A stretch of 64,000 nt of DNA from an uncultured Oscillospiraceae bacterium (GTDB lineage Bacteria; Bacillota; Clostridia; Oscillospirales; Oscillospiraceae): the NCBI GenBank assembly GCA_934589145.1, contig CAKTNW010000007.1:17692-81691 (forward strand). The letters run 5' to 3'. The translations under genes and the position numbers were made by a program. Of this stretch, positions 31,702-40,130 are shown in pieces. A model generated the notes under the pieces. It had not been told where the DNA came from and did no database searches. It worked only from the letters and a program-made list of their open reading frames with translations. How positions within the stretch are numbered: the first letter of the stretch is position 1; each line of letters begins with the position of its first letter.

Positions 31702-32418
31702 TTACACCTGGGACAGCACCTGGCCGATGGGCCCGTCGATGACCAGATCGGCGCCGATGTCCGCGCCCACGGTGCCCTTGTTGATGACCACCAGCTTATG
31801 GCCCCGGTAGTAGCGCACCAGGCCCGCCGCCGGATACACCACCAGCGACGTGCCGCCGATGATCAGCATATCTGCGTCGTGGATATAGCGCAGGGCCCTG
31901 TCCATCACGTCCTCGTCCAGGCCCTCCTCGTATAGCACCACGTCGGGCTTGATGTCGCCGCCGCAGGTGCACTTGGGCACGCCGGTGCTGTGGAGAATGG
32001 CGTCCAGCCCGTAGAACTTATGGCACCGCTCGCAGTAGTTCCGCAGCACGCTGCCGTGGAGTTCCAGCACCTCGCGGCTGCCGGCCTTCTGGTGCAGGCC
32101 GTCGATATTCTGGGTGATGACCGCCTTCAGCTTGCCCTCCTGCTCCCACTGGGCCAGCTTGCGGTGGGCGGCGTTGGGCTGGGCATCGGGGGCCAGCATC
32201 TTCGCCCGGTAGAACTCATAAAACTCCGCCTTGTGGGCCATATAGAAGCTGTGGCTCAGCATGGTCTCCGGCGGATAGCGGAACTTCTGGTGATACAGGC
32301 CGTCCACGCTGCGGAAATCGGGGATGCCGCTCTCCGTGGAGACGCCCGCGCCGCCGAAAAACACGATGTTATCGCTGCCGTCCACCAGCTCTTTCAATTT
32401 GCGGATCTGCTCGTCCAT
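31702..32418 (-). CDS. Sir2-family NAD-dependent protein deacylase
   Basis: A 238-residue sirtuin that removes acyl groups from lysines using NAD. It has the Rossmann GAGVSTESGIPDFRS (about 24-38), the catalytic QNIDGLHQKAG with the His of ELHGS (about 100-120), a four-Cys zinc site (CERC about 128-131 and CTCGG about 151-155), and late GGTSLVVYPAAGLVRY (about 185-200). Length is that of class U/III bacterial CobB-type enzymes. The ATG at 32418 follows AAGGAGG. It is 13 bases downstream of the cation-efflux gene stop, so it may be in the same operon as the transporters. Confidence 0.93.
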   Translation of the reverse strand: MDEQIRKLKELVDGSDNIVFFGGAGVSTESGIPDFRSVDGLYHQKFRYPPETMLSHSFYMAHKAEFYEFYRAKMLAPDAQPNAAHRKLAQWEQEGKLKAVITQNIDGLHQKAGSREVLELHGSVLRNYCERCHKFYGLDAILHSTGVPKCTCGGDIKPDVVLYEEGLDEDVMDRALRYIHDADMLIIGGTSLVVYPAAGLVRYYRGHKLVVINKGTVGADIGADLVIDGPIGQVLSQV

Positions 32419-32431
32419 TTGGGATACCTCC

Positions 32432-33601
32432 TTATTCCACATAAGAGTTTTCGATCTTTACCACGGCCCGGTAATGGCCATCCATGTCCTCCACCAGGCG
32501 GCAGACCCTCTGGGCCACCTGGGGCCGGGTCAGCTGCTCGTCAAAGGGGATCACCACGTCAAAGATCAGGTTGGTGTGGGTCGCGCCCGGCACGATGCGG
32601 AAATCGTGGATGGTCAGCCGGGGATCGATGGTCTTTACCAGCGCCGCCACCTCCTTGTGCAGGGCTGTCACCTTCGGATCGCCTACCACCACGGGATCCA
32701 TGTGGATCACCGCCTCGCAGTGGAGCTTCCGGCCCAGCTCCGACTCAATGTTGTCGATGACATCGTGGAGCTCCAGCAGCTGGCCGTCGGCGGGCACCTC
32801 GGCGTGGAGGGAGATGATGCGCCGTCCCGGGCCGTAGTCGTGGATCACCAGATCGTGGACGCCCACCACCAGGGGATGGGCCATCACCAGCGCCTCGATC
32901 TCCCGCACCAGGGCCGGGTCGGGGGCCTGGCCCAGCAGGGGACTGATGGTGTCCCGCGCCGCCTGCACCGCCGACCACAGGATGAACAGCGCCACCACCA
33001 GGCCCACCCAGCCGTCCAGCGGCACGCTGATGAACCGGCTTGCGACGGTGGCCAGCAGCACGGCGGCGGTGGCCGCCGTATCGCTGAGACTGTCCGCCGC
33101 GGTGGCGGCCATGGCGGCGGAATCAATCTTTCTGCCCACCGCCTTGTTATAGGTATACATATACAGCTTCACGACGATGGAGGCCAGCAGGATACCGCAG
33201 GCCAGCCAGGAGAAGGTCACCGCCACCGGGTGGAGGATCTTATCCACCGAGGATTTGGCCAGCTCCGCGCCCATCAGCAGGATCAGGCCCGCCACCACCA
33301 GGCCGGAGATGTACTCCATCCGCCCGTGGCCGAAGGGATGGCCCGCGTCAGGCTTCTTCCCGGCCAGGCGGAAGCCCAGCAGCGTCACCACCGAGGAGCC
33401 CGCGTCCGACAGGTTGTTGAAGGCGTCCGCCGTGATGGCGATGGAGCCGCTGAGACTGCCTGCCGCCAGCTTTCCGGCGAACAGCAGCAGATTCAGGGCG
33501 ATGCCCACAAAGCCGCACAGCGCGCCCCAGGCGCGGCGTACCGCGGCGTCCGTCACCCGTTCCCGGTGGGGGATACACCATTTTGCCAGCAGAGAGATCA
33601 T
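32432..33601 (-). CDS. Cation diffusion facilitator transporter
   Basis: A 389-residue CDF-family metal/proton antiporter. Six membrane segments are in the first 220 residues. The first metal site is ITADAFNNLSDAGSS (about 55-69, with the D-A-x3-L-x-D pattern) and the matching site in segment V is SAAMAATAADSLSDT (about 160-174). The GHPFGHGRMEYIS loop (about 86-98) is a family hallmark. A cytoplasmic ferredoxin-like domain (about 225-310) is followed by a second similar region (about 315-389), longer than in FieF-type proteins. It overlaps the antiporter gene upstream by 4 bases. It probably exports zinc, iron or manganese; the metal cannot be told from sequence. Confidence 0.92.
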   Translation of the reverse strand: MISLLAKWCIPHRERVTDAAVRRAWGALCGFVGIALNLLLFAGKLAAGSLSGSIAITADAFNNLSDAGSSVVTLLGFRLAGKKPDAGHPFGHGRMEYISGLVVAGLILLMGAELAKSSVDKILHPVAVTFSWLACGILLASIVVKLYMYTYNKAVGRKIDSAAMAATAADSLSDTAATAAVLLATVASRFISVPLDGWVGLVVALFILWSAVQAARDTISPLLGQAPDPALVREIEALVMAHPLVVGVHDLVIHDYGPGRRIISLHAEVPADGQLLELHDVIDNIESELGRKLHCEAVIHMDPVVVGDPKVTALHKEVAALVKTIDPRLTIHDFRIVPGATHTNLIFDVVIPFDEQLTRPQVAQRVCRLVEDMDGHYRAVVKIENSYVE

Positions 33602-34914
33602 ACGCTTTTCTCCTTATGGGGATACACATATCGTTTCGTCAGACCATGCACCAGCGGGATCATGTACAGCAGCACCGCGTAGGGGATGGCCCGCTGATCC
33701 ACCTCCAGCATCACCAGGGGGATGCTGCACGCGATGTTCCAGGGGATCAGAGCCGACAGCACGATGCCGCTGTTCTCCATGTCCACCGCCTGCTCATTGC
33801 GGTCGGTATAGCAGCGGCGCAGCAGCTGGTTGCCCATGACGATCACTACCGACTGGTTGCAGAAGATCATGCCCGCACCCAGGCTCACCGCCGCCGAGGC
33901 GGCGAAGCGGCCGCAGCGGTTCGCCAGCTTTTCCACCAGCCCCGCCGCGCCCTTCAGCACGCCGGTGCCCTCCAGCAAGCCCGCCAGCAGTCCGGTGGTG
34001 AACACCAGCGCCGCGGGCTTGGCCATGGAGACGATGCCGCCGCCGGAGAGGATGTCCTTTAGCTGCCCCGCGGCGGGATAGTAGCCCAGCAGGGCGGTTT
34101 TCAGCATGACCCACACCGTCATGCCCTGCACCAGCACGCTGACCGCGCCCGCCGCCGCCACGCTGAGGCCGATGCTGATCAGCACCGGCACCCGGACAAG
34201 GGGCAGCGCCAGCATGATCACCGCCGGCAGCAGCGCCCACAGGGAGATGACGGCGCTGTCCCGCAGAGCCTGCAGCAAACTCTCGTCCACCGCGGTGATG
34301 GGATGGCGCACCGACAGCGCGCCGTATACGATAACGGTCAGTGCCACCGGCAGCACGCCGGTACGGAACATGTTCCGCAGATTGTCGTACAGCGCTGTCC
34401 CTGTTTCCGCCGCCACCAGCGCGGCAGAGGAGGACGCGGGGGAGCACCGGTCACCGAAATACGCGCCGGACAGGACGGCGCCCGCCGTCACCGCCTCGCT
34501 GACGCCGCCGGAGCGGGCCAGGGCCATCAGCACGATGCCCGCCGTGCCCACCACGCCGAAGGAGGTGCCCAGGGCGTAGGAGATCAGCGCCGTCAGCAGG
34601 AAGGCCACCAGCACGAACAGCTTGGGGGAGATGGCCTGCACGCCGTAATAGATAAAGAATACGATGGTGCCGCTGGCCCGCCACAGGGCGGTGATGGCCC
34701 CGATGAACACAAAAATCCGCAGCACGATCAGCACCCGGCGGCCCTCTGTCCAGGCCATGGCCCACATGGAGCGCAGAGTGTGTCCCTGCCTGCGGCCGTG
34801 GAGCGTGAACAGCACCAGTCCCAGAGCCAGCGCCCACAGGAAGCTCCGGCCCGAGATGAGGCAGGCTACCATCGCCCCCAGAAACAGGGCGAAGGAGACG
34901 ATGACGCCGCTCAT
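33598..34914 (-). CDS. NhaC-family Na+/H+ antiporter
   Basis: A 438-residue membrane protein with about eleven hydrophobic segments, starting at VIVSFALFLGAMVACLISG. NhaC-type landmarks include ALGTSFGVVGTAGIVLMALA (about 140-159) and GAYFGDRCSPASSSAALVAA (about 173-192), which carries the G-D-x-x-S-P sequence characteristic of the family's ion-binding helix, and MIFCNQSVVIVMGNQLL (about 355-371). Such carriers exchange sodium for protons, although some relatives exchange organic acids or amino acids. It overlaps its neighbours by 4 bases at both ends, so it is tightly translated with the zinc-ribbon protein and CDF genes. Confidence 0.88.
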   Translation of the reverse strand: MSGVIVSFALFLGAMVACLISGRSFLWALALGLVLFTLHGRRQGHTLRSMWAMAWTEGRRVLIVLRIFVFIGAITALWRASGTIVFFIYYGVQAISPKLFVLVAFLLTALISYALGTSFGVVGTAGIVLMALARSGGVSEAVTAGAVLSGAYFGDRCSPASSSAALVAAETGTALYDNLRNMFRTGVLPVALTVIVYGALSVRHPITAVDESLLQALRDSAVISLWALLPAVIMLALPLVRVPVLISIGLSVAAAGAVSVLVQGMTVWVMLKTALLGYYPAAGQLKDILSGGGIVSMAKPAALVFTTGLLAGLLEGTGVLKGAAGLVEKLANRCGRFAASAAVSLGAGMIFCNQSVVIVMGNQLLRRCYTDRNEQAVDMENSGIVLSALIPWNIACSIPLVMLEVDQRAIPYAVLLYMIPLVHGLTKRYVYPHKEKSV

Positions 34915-35507
34915 TCCGCGCCCCGGATGGTCAGCGTCATCTGGCAGCACAGACGGTCCAGATCCTCGTCCGTTCCGGCGGGGAGCCGCAGCTTGCCGCC
35001 GCAGCGGCGGCAGACGAGATCCACCGCGTCCCGGTGTACCTGGATGCCGTACTCCGTGCTGCCGCAGGAGCAGCGGATGCCGCCCCGGGCGGCGATGTCC
35101 TTCAACTCGGACAGCACCTCGTACATGATGACGTTATCGGTAAAGGCTTCCTTTTCCTCGCACTTTTCCTTCTCCGCCCGGATGGCCAGCTCCTCCATGG
35201 CGCGCTGTACTTGGGCGGTGTCGCCGGCGTAGCAGCACAGCTGCTTCGTCTCCGGACAGGCCAGGCCCACGCCCCGGCCCGTCAGGATAGCGTTTGCGTC
35301 CACCTCCGCCTGATGGGTGCCGCCGCACAGGCCGCAGGGAACCCACAGCCGGAACTTGATGCCGTCGGTCTGGATCTCCAGTTCGCTCTCGCCGCATTCG
35401 CAGCCGATGCGGGCAGCGGCCGCCTGCAGGGCGAAGGCGCTGCGGCTGCCCAGCACCGCCTTGCCGCATTTGGGACAGATATAGCCAAAACTGCGTACTT
35501 CTTCCAT
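34911..35507 (-). CDS. Protein with five Cys-pair (zinc ribbon-like) motifs
   Basis: A 198-residue protein whose most obvious property is five Cys-x-Cys or Cys-x2-Cys motifs: CPKCG (about 11-15), CECG (about 36-39), CGLCGG (about 58-63), CSCG (about 147-150) and CRRCGG (about 168-173), with two more single pairs (CCYAG and CCQMT). It probably binds two or more zinc ions. Alternating strands and one helix (VQRAMEELAIRAEKEKC) separate the pairs. It leads an operon with the NhaC-type antiporter and the CDF exporter. A role in metal handling or regulation of these transporters is possible from context only. I do not recognise the family. The ATG at 35507 follows GAGG. Confidence 0.82.
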   Translation of the reverse strand: MEEVRSFGYICPKCGKAVLGSRSAFALQAAAARIGCECGESELEIQTDGIKFRLWVPCGLCGGTHQAEVDANAILTGRGVGLACPETKQLCCYAGDTAQVQRAMEELAIRAEKEKCEEKEAFTDNVIMYEVLSELKDIAARGGIRCSCGSTEYGIQVHRDAVDLVCRRCGGKLRLPAGTDEDLDRLCCQMTLTIRGAE

Positions 35508-35600
35508 GGTATATACCTCATTGCACAATATATTGAAATCCATTATACGCTATCGCGGAGGCCTTTTCCAGTCCCAAAGGGGAATTTTCCCGTAAAACCG

Positions 35601-35630
35601 TTGACAGTGCCAGGGGAGAAAGGCTATCAT
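35601..35630 (+). promoter_or_regulatory. Sigma-A promoter of spo0A
   Basis: TTGACA and TATCAT are separated by 18 bases, about 195 bases upstream of spo0A. In Bacillus a vegetative and a sporulation promoter flank Spo0A boxes; the same layout is partly seen here. Confidence 0.65.
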
Positions 35631-35671
35631 AAAAAAGACCGACTGGCGCTGATTCCAGATATTTCCTGATA

Positions 35672-35711
35672 TGTCGAACATAAATTCAAACAAATTGTTT
35701 GGACTCGACAA
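35672..35711. promoter_or_regulatory. Two Spo0A boxes upstream of spo0A
   Basis: TGTCGAA at 35672-35678 and an inverted TTGTCGA at 35705-35711 match the 0A box (TGTCGAA core), 27 bases apart. Their place between promoter and gene fits autoregulation by phosphorylated Spo0A. The rest of the gap 35508-35824 shows no gene. Confidence 0.65.
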
Positions 35712-35824
35712 AAATTCCTTGAAAACGATGCTGGATTCTGGTAATTTGTAATGCAGCAAGGCGACAGGCTGTGGATTATCACGAAAAACGCCCTGCAAGT
35801 TTATGAGAGAGGAACGAGAGAGCA

Positions 35825-36577
35825 ATGGAAAACAACCCCAAGATCCTGCTGGCCGACAGCAGCGAAGAATTTCGATTGCTGCTGCGCCGGACACTGGAAG
35901 AAACAGGCGAATTCCGTGTCGTAGGCGAGACTGGCGACGGCGAAGAGGCATGGGCGTTGATCCAGCAGATGAGGCCCGACGTGGTGGTCATGGATGTGAT
36001 CCTGCCGGGTCTGGATGGCCTCAGCCTGCTGCAAAAGATGCCCAAGACGGTGAAAACCATCGTCCTGTCCGCGTTTTGCAGCCAGAACATGGTGCAGGAG
36101 GTCATGCAGCTGGGCGCGTGGTATTTCATCCCCAAGCCTGCCCATGTGGAATCCCTGCTGGAACGGATCCGTGAAGCCGTCGAGCCGGAGGACGCCGTCA
36201 TCACGCGGCCATCCCTGGAGGCGGAGGTCACAGCTATTATCCATGAGGTTGGCATCCCGGCCCACATCAAGGGCTATCAGTATGTCCGGGAGGCGATCAT
36301 CCTGACGGTGCAGAACATGGACGTGATCAACGCCGTTACCAAGGTGCTGTACCCAGAGGTGGCCCGGATGTTCCACACCACCCCGTCGCGGGTAGAGCGT
36401 GCTATCCGCCATGCCATCGAGGTGGCCTGGGATCGCGGCGACCTGGAGACGCTGCAAAGCTATTTTGGCTATACCGTCAACAGTGCAAAGGGCAAGCCTA
36501 CCAACTCCGAGTTCATCGCCATGATCGCCGACCGGATCCGTCTGCGCAAGAGCCGGAACGAACCGATGCACGGCTGA
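35825..36577 (+). CDS. spo0A: Sporulation master regulator Spo0A
   Basis: A 250-residue response regulator. The receiver domain (1-125) has the acidic pocket (LLADSSEEF with Asp near residue 10), the phospho-acceptor in [13 protein letters not shown] (Asp about 57) and the switch KPAH lysine near 105. The C-terminal Spo0A domain (about 140-245) shows the family signature [21 protein letters not shown] (about 188-208), the recognition helix, and a last [16 protein letters not shown]. This DNA-binding domain is unique to Spo0A, so the call is firm and marks an endospore former. GAGAGAGGAACGAGAGAGCA precedes the ATG, and two 0A boxes lie upstream. Confidence 0.96.
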   Translation: MENNPKILLADSSEEFRLLLRRTLEETGEFRVVGETGDGEEAWALIQQMRPDVVVMDVILPGLDGLSLLQKMPKTVKTIVLSAFCSQNMVQEVMQLGAWYFIPKPAHVESLLERIREAVEPEDAVITRPSLEAEVTAIIHEVGIPAHIKGYQYVREAIILTVQNMDVINAVTKVLYPEVARMFHTTPSRVERAIRHAIEVAWDRGDLETLQSYFGYTVNSAKGKPTNSEFIAMIADRIRLRKSRNEPMHG

Positions 36578-36594
36578 TGAAGCTTCTGATAATA

Positions 36595-36628
36595 AAAAGA
36601 AGTGAGGTGTACACCTCACTTCTTTTTA
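36595..36628. terminator. Bidirectional terminator, spo0A and tmcAL
   Basis: AAAAAGAAGTGAGGTGTACACCTCACTTCTTTTT region: a near-perfect palindrome with A and T runs at its ends, between converging genes. Confidence 0.9.
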
Positions 36629-36634
36629 TCGTAT

Positions 36635-37816
36635 TTATCGTATAATAGGGGTCAGCCGCCAGTCGCTGCCGGGGCGGGACTGGGTCAGGTCGCCGTAGGC
36701 CAGGGTATAGAGGTCGGTATACGCTGCTTCGCGGCGGAACAGCTCCGCCGCGGCGCTGCCCAGGGCCGCCACGTCCGCCGCCTTGGTCAGCACCGGCTGC
36801 TCCGCCCTCCGCATCTGCCGCAGCAGAGCGCGGCCCGTCTCGTTGGCCGCCAGCACCCGGGCGTAGGGCACGGTCTCCGGCGCCTGGGGGAGCCCCAGCC
36901 ATGCCGCAAGCACCAGCCGCCGCAGCCGGGCCGCCGGATAGCGCTTGGTCTTTACCGCCGCCAGCAGCTCCTCCACCGTGGCGCAGCGGCGCACCGCGTC
37001 GTATACCCGGTGATACAGGCCCTCACCGCCGCCGTCATAGGCGGCAAATTCCGCTTCTGTCATCTGCCGCAGACGGGCCAGGATGGCCCGCTCCACGTTC
37101 CGGACGTCCGCCACACGCCCCGCCGCCAGCTCACGGCGCAGCACCGCCTCCGCGGCCTCCGGCAGATAGGGAAGGGCCCGGTCAAGGGCGTCTTGCCGCA
37201 GCGACTGCCGGATGTGGGATGCGGAGGCATAGCCCGCCTCCGCGTCGCCGTCGTGGGCGGCGCCGACGCGGGGGATGACGATAGGGGAGAGGGGGGCGTT
37301 TCGCTGGCGGCAGGCCTTCAGGTATTCCACCGCCAGGGTGTCGTTGGGTTGGCGCAGCACCGCCGCAGCGTCCCCCAGACGGGCCTCCACGGCCTTCTGG
37401 CGGGCGGCGGCATAGGTAACGCCCTCCGCCAGCGCCGCACGGATATCCGCCTGGAGATCGGGGGAGAGGAGGGTGTCTGCCGTCGCTTGCAGCGCCGCGG
37501 CATCGCCGCACTCGCTGCCGAAGCCGATGTGGGTGCAGCCCGCCATGCGGAGCAGCGTCACGCCGCCCCGGGCGAAGGTCTCCGCCGTGGCCATGGCCCA
37601 CGGGGTGGGCAGCTCCAGCACCAGATCCGCGCCGCAGTCCACCGCCATCTCCGCGCGGGAGAGCTTGTTCACCAGCGCGGGCTCACCCCGCTGGACGAAG
37701 TTGCCGCTCATGGCGCAGACCACGGCGTCCGCGCCCTGCTGCCGCAGCCGCGCCATCAGATAGGCGTGGCCGCTGTGGAGCGGATTGAATTCACAGATGA
37801 TCCCCGCAACGGTCAT
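36635..37816 (-). CDS. tmcAL: tRNA(Met) cytidine acetate ligase
   Basis: A 393-residue enzyme that uses acetate and ATP to form N4-acetylcytidine at the wobble base of elongator tRNA-Met (the Bacillus YlbM/TmcAL activity). The nucleotidyltransferase motif is GIICEFNPLHSGHAYLMARL at about 4-23 (H-S-G-H as HIGH-type), followed by MSGNFVQRGEPALVNKLSRA (about 36-55), and IPRVGAAHDG near 190. Length agrees with YlbM family members (about 390-410). It starts at 37816 with GAAAGGAG upstream; a longer frame adds 11 residues. It follows 20 bases after the unknown gene at 37836 in the same direction. Confidence 0.92.
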   Translation of the reverse strand: MTVAGIICEFNPLHSGHAYLMARLRQQGADAVVCAMSGNFVQRGEPALVNKLSRAEMAVDCGADLVLELPTPWAMATAETFARGGVTLLRMAGCTHIGFGSECGDAAALQATADTLLSPDLQADIRAALAEGVTYAAARQKAVEARLGDAAAVLRQPNDTLAVEYLKACRQRNAPLSPIVIPRVGAAHDGDAEAGYASASHIRQSLRQDALDRALPYLPEAAEAVLRRELAAGRVADVRNVERAILARLRQMTEAEFAAYDGGGEGLYHRVYDAVRRCATVEELLAAVKTKRYPAARLRRLVLAAWLGLPQAPETVPYARVLAANETGRALLRQMRRAEQPVLTKAADVAALGSAAAELFRREAAYTDLYTLAYGDLTQSRPGSDWRLTPIIR

Positions 37817-37835
37817 AGATGGGGCTCCTTTCCCG

Positions 37836-38387
37836 TTATTGGCCGCCATTGGCCTGCCGCAGCCGTCGTATGACGCGTTCCTCGCCGCCGTCGCAGGCCA
37901 CCTGCGTCACGCTGTCCATCCGGAACAGACATGCTCCGTCACCATAGCCGTACTCGTCTATCAGCGTCAGCTCGGCGGTCTCCTCATTTACCGCAGTCAC
38001 CAGACCAACGGCGTCGTTTGTGCCGCTGTCCCGGAACTCGATGGATGCCACCCATCCATGCCGCGCCGCCATGGACAGCAGATGTGCCGCGATGCTGCCG
38101 CAGCCCGCTTCCCAGCGCCGGTCCGGCAGTTGGACGCCCTGCATCAGCTTTTGCATTTTCGCGTCGTACTGGCCGCCGAACCCGATCCGTTGTACGCTGC
38201 CGGTCTCCTTCACCAGCAGGCCGTCGTAGGCGCCATCCGGCGCGATCAGATACAGGGCCACAAAGTCCTCATCTGCCGCCAGCACTCTGCCATAGCAGAA
38301 TTTTCCGGTATCGTCCGGATCCATGTAAAGCATCAGGTATTCGCCTGTGGCTATCGCCTGTTGCAGCCGTCGCAGCATCCGCGTCAC
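37836..38387 (-). CDS. Conserved-looking hypothetical protein
   Basis: A 183-residue cytosolic-looking protein of unknown family. It appears built from two strand-rich halves: GEYLMLYMDPDDTGKFCYGR (about 15-34) with VALYLIAPDGAYDGLLVK, then ASIEFRDSGTNDAVGLVTAV (about 113-132) with ETAELTLIDEYGYGDGACLF. Both halves have a beta-hairpin rhythm that recalls small barrel (SH3/Sm-like) domains, so it may be a duplicated RNA- or protein-binding domain; this is pattern reading only. No membrane segment or catalytic signature is present. It is 19 bases upstream of tmcAL on the same strand, so the two are probably one operon. The start could also be Met4. Confidence 0.68.
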   Translation of the reverse strand: MTRMLRRLQQAIATGEYLMLYMDPDDTGKFCYGRVLAADEDFVALYLIAPDGAYDGLLVKETGSVQRIGFGGQYDAKMQKLMQGVQLPDRRWEAGCGSIAAHLLSMAARHGWVASIEFRDSGTNDAVGLVTAVNEETAELTLIDEYGYGDGACLFRMDSVTQVACDGGEERVIRRLRQANGGQ

Positions 38388-38436
38388 TCCCTCTCATTTT
38401 TCTCCCATTTTACCCTACCCGCGCCGTAAATGCAAC

Positions 38437-38466
38437 TTGACATTTGCCCTGCGCCATATTTACAAT
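38437..38466 (+). promoter_or_regulatory. Sigma-A promoter of the mtnN-luxS operon
   Basis: TTGACA and TACAAT are separated by 18 bases, 33 bases before the ATG of mtnN. Confidence 0.7.
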
Positions 38467-38498
38467 AGGAGCAACACAACGAAACGAGGTCTGTACCT

Positions 38499-39164
38499 AT
38501 GCATATCGCCCTTTTCTACGCCATGCCGTCGGAGATCGACAGCCTCATCCACGGGGCCGCGCCCATGGAGACGGTACACGGCGTGTCCTTTTATCGTATC
38601 CGGCCCGACGTCATCGCCTGCTGCGGCGGCGTGGGCAAGGTGAACGCCGCCATGGCCGCCGCGCTGCTGATCGAGCGCTACCATCCCGACCTGATCCTCA
38701 ACGCCGGTGTGGCGGGCTGCTTCGAGGAGGTGCCCATCGGCACACTGGTGCTGGCGGAGAAGTTCGTCCAGCACGATGTGGACACCACCGGTGTAGGCGA
38801 CCCCATCGGGCTGGTGTCCACCGTCAACCGTGTGGACTTCCCCACCGCTGATTTTGAAAAGGCAAAGGCAGCCATGGACAAGACCGGCTATCCCTACCGC
38901 ACCGGCACCGTGGCCACCGGCGACTGGTTCGGCATCCCCGGCGGCCGCGCCGACTGGGTGCGGGACACCTTCCACCCCCTGCTGTGCGAGATGGAGGGCG
39001 GCGCCGTGGCCCAGGTGTGCTATCGCTGCGGCGTGCCCTTTATGGCGCTGAAATCCGTGTCCGACTGCCTGACCAGCAAGCACGACTACAACTTTAATTT
39101 CCCCACCGCCATGCGGGACCTGAACGCCGCCGTCATGGCCCTTGTGGACCATCTGGAGGACTGA
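38499..39164 (+). CDS. mtnN: MTA/SAH nucleosidase (Pfs-type)
   Basis: A 221-residue PNP/UDP-phosphorylase-fold enzyme that removes adenine from S-adenosylhomocysteine and methylthioadenosine. Landmarks are CCGGVGKVNAAMAAALLIER (about 40-59), LNAGVAGCFEEVPIG (about 66-80), the GDWFG region (about 142-146) and the ribose-binding CEMEGGAVAQVCYRCGVPFM (about 162-181), which contains the family's M-E-G. The catalytic Asp is in VSDCLTS (about 187-193). It acts in the activated methyl cycle and passes ribosylhomocysteine to LuxS, encoded 3 bases downstream. This places detoxification of S-adenosylhomocysteine and AI-2 formation in one operon. Confidence 0.93.
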   Translation: MHIALFYAMPSEIDSLIHGAAPMETVHGVSFYRIRPDVIACCGGVGKVNAAMAAALLIERYHPDLILNAGVAGCFEEVPIGTLVLAEKFVQHDVDTTGVGDPIGLVSTVNRVDFPTADFEKAKAAMDKTGYPYRTGTVATGDWFGIPGGRADWVRDTFHPLLCEMEGGAVAQVCYRCGVPFMALKSVSDCLTSKHDYNFNFPTAMRDLNAAVMALVDHLED

Positions 39165-39167
39165 ACC

Positions 39168-39632
39168 ATGGAACGTATCGCAAGCTTTACTGTGAACCAC
39201 GACGTACTGGTGCCGGGACTGTATCTCAGCCGCCGGGACGGCAGCGTCACCACCTTTGATCTGCGCTTCAAGAAGCCCAACACCGGCGACCTGCTGACCA
39301 ACGCCCAGATGCACTCGGTGGAGCACATCATCGCCACCGCCCTGCGCAACAGCGAGCAGAAGGACGCGGTCATCTACTTTGGCCCTATGGGGTGCCAGAC
39401 GGGCTTCTATTTCCTGTTCGACAGCGCGCAGCTCACCGACGCGCAGGCCATCGACCTGCTGCGGCGGGTGTTTGCCCAGGGTGCGGCGTGGGAAGGCCCC
39501 ATGCCCGGAAAATCCTCCCGGGAGTGCGGGAATTATGTCAACCTGGACGTGGCCCTGGCCCGTGAGTGCTGCGCGTTTTATGCCGGTGTGATCGACGGCT
39601 GGACGGCGGAAAAGCTGGTCTATCCGGAGTAA
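39168..39632 (+). CDS. luxS: S-ribosylhomocysteine lyase LuxS
   Basis: A 154-residue metalloenzyme that splits S-ribosylhomocysteine into homocysteine and DPD, the precursor of autoinducer 2. The metal site is HSVEHIIATALRN (H-x3-H at about 45-49 within MHSVEH), FGPMGCQTGFYFLF (about 66-79) holds the catalytic Cys, and the third ligand is the Cys in the late RECGNYVNLD (about 120-129). All family signatures are intact. It starts 3 bases after mtnN, so the two steps are co-translated. The ATG is preceded by GAGGA inside the mtnN stop region. Confidence 0.95.
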   Translation: MERIASFTVNHDVLVPGLYLSRRDGSVTTFDLRFKKPNTGDLLTNAQMHSVEHIIATALRNSEQKDAVIYFGPMGCQTGFYFLFDSAQLTDAQAIDLLRRVFAQGAAWEGPMPGKSSRECGNYVNLDVALARECCAFYAGVIDGWTAEKLVYPE

Positions 39633-39686
39633 GGGAAAACGGGGCGCTTTTCCGGAAAATTTGCCGGAAAAAACGGGGAATTTCTG

Positions 39687-39715
39687 TTGACAAAGGGATT
39701 TTCCGCTGTTATACT
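39687..39715 (+). promoter_or_regulatory. Sigma-A promoter of the rplU operon
   Basis: TTGACA and TATACT are separated by 17 bases. The leader of about 88 bases before rplU is GC-rich and holds no gene I can support; a regulatory leader is possible but not recognised. Confidence 0.75.
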
Positions 39716-39809
39716 AGTAAGGCCGCTTTGAATGGGTCAAAAGTTTTGGCTTAGGCCAGACGCCCCCGACAGCGAGTCCGTAATAAAGGAAAGGCAGGTG
39801 CAACAAGTA

Positions 39810-40121
39810 ATGCAGGCTATTATCGTGACCGGTGGTAAGCAGTACGCCGTCTCTGAGGGCGACACTCTGTTTATCGAAAAGCTGGACGCCGAGGCTGGCG
39901 CTTCCGTGGTGTTTGACCAGGTGCTGGCGATCGTGGACGGCGAGAACACCAAGTTCGGCACTCCCGTGGTGGAGGGCGCGAAGGTGGACGCCACCATCGT
40001 GAAGAACGGCAAGGGCAAGAAGATCCGTATCTTCAAGTACACCCCCAAGAAGGGTTACCGCAAACGTCAGGGCCATCGTCAGCCCTACACCAAGGTCGAG
40101 ATCGGCAAGATCAGCTTCTAA
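39810..40121 (+). CDS. rplU: Ribosomal protein L21
   Basis: A 103-residue 50S ribosomal protein. The family opening [20 protein letters not shown] (about 2-21) and the C-terminal signature [20 protein letters not shown] (about 77-96) are both present. The true start is the ATG at 39810: a frame back to 39732 is open, but the sequence before this ATG is unlike L21. It heads the rplU-prp-rpmA cluster conserved in Firmicutes. Confidence 0.97.
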   Translation: MQAIIVTGGKQYAVSEGDTLFIEKLDAEAGASVVFDQVLAIVDGENTKFGTPVVEGAKVDATIVKNGKGKKIRIFKYTPKKGYRKRQGHRQPYTKVEIGKISF

Positions 40122-40130
40122 GGTGACAGC

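Noticed and set aside
39716..39809. Ribosomal protein L21 leader RNA motif
   Set aside because: The leader is present but I could not align it with confidence to the known L21 leader structure.
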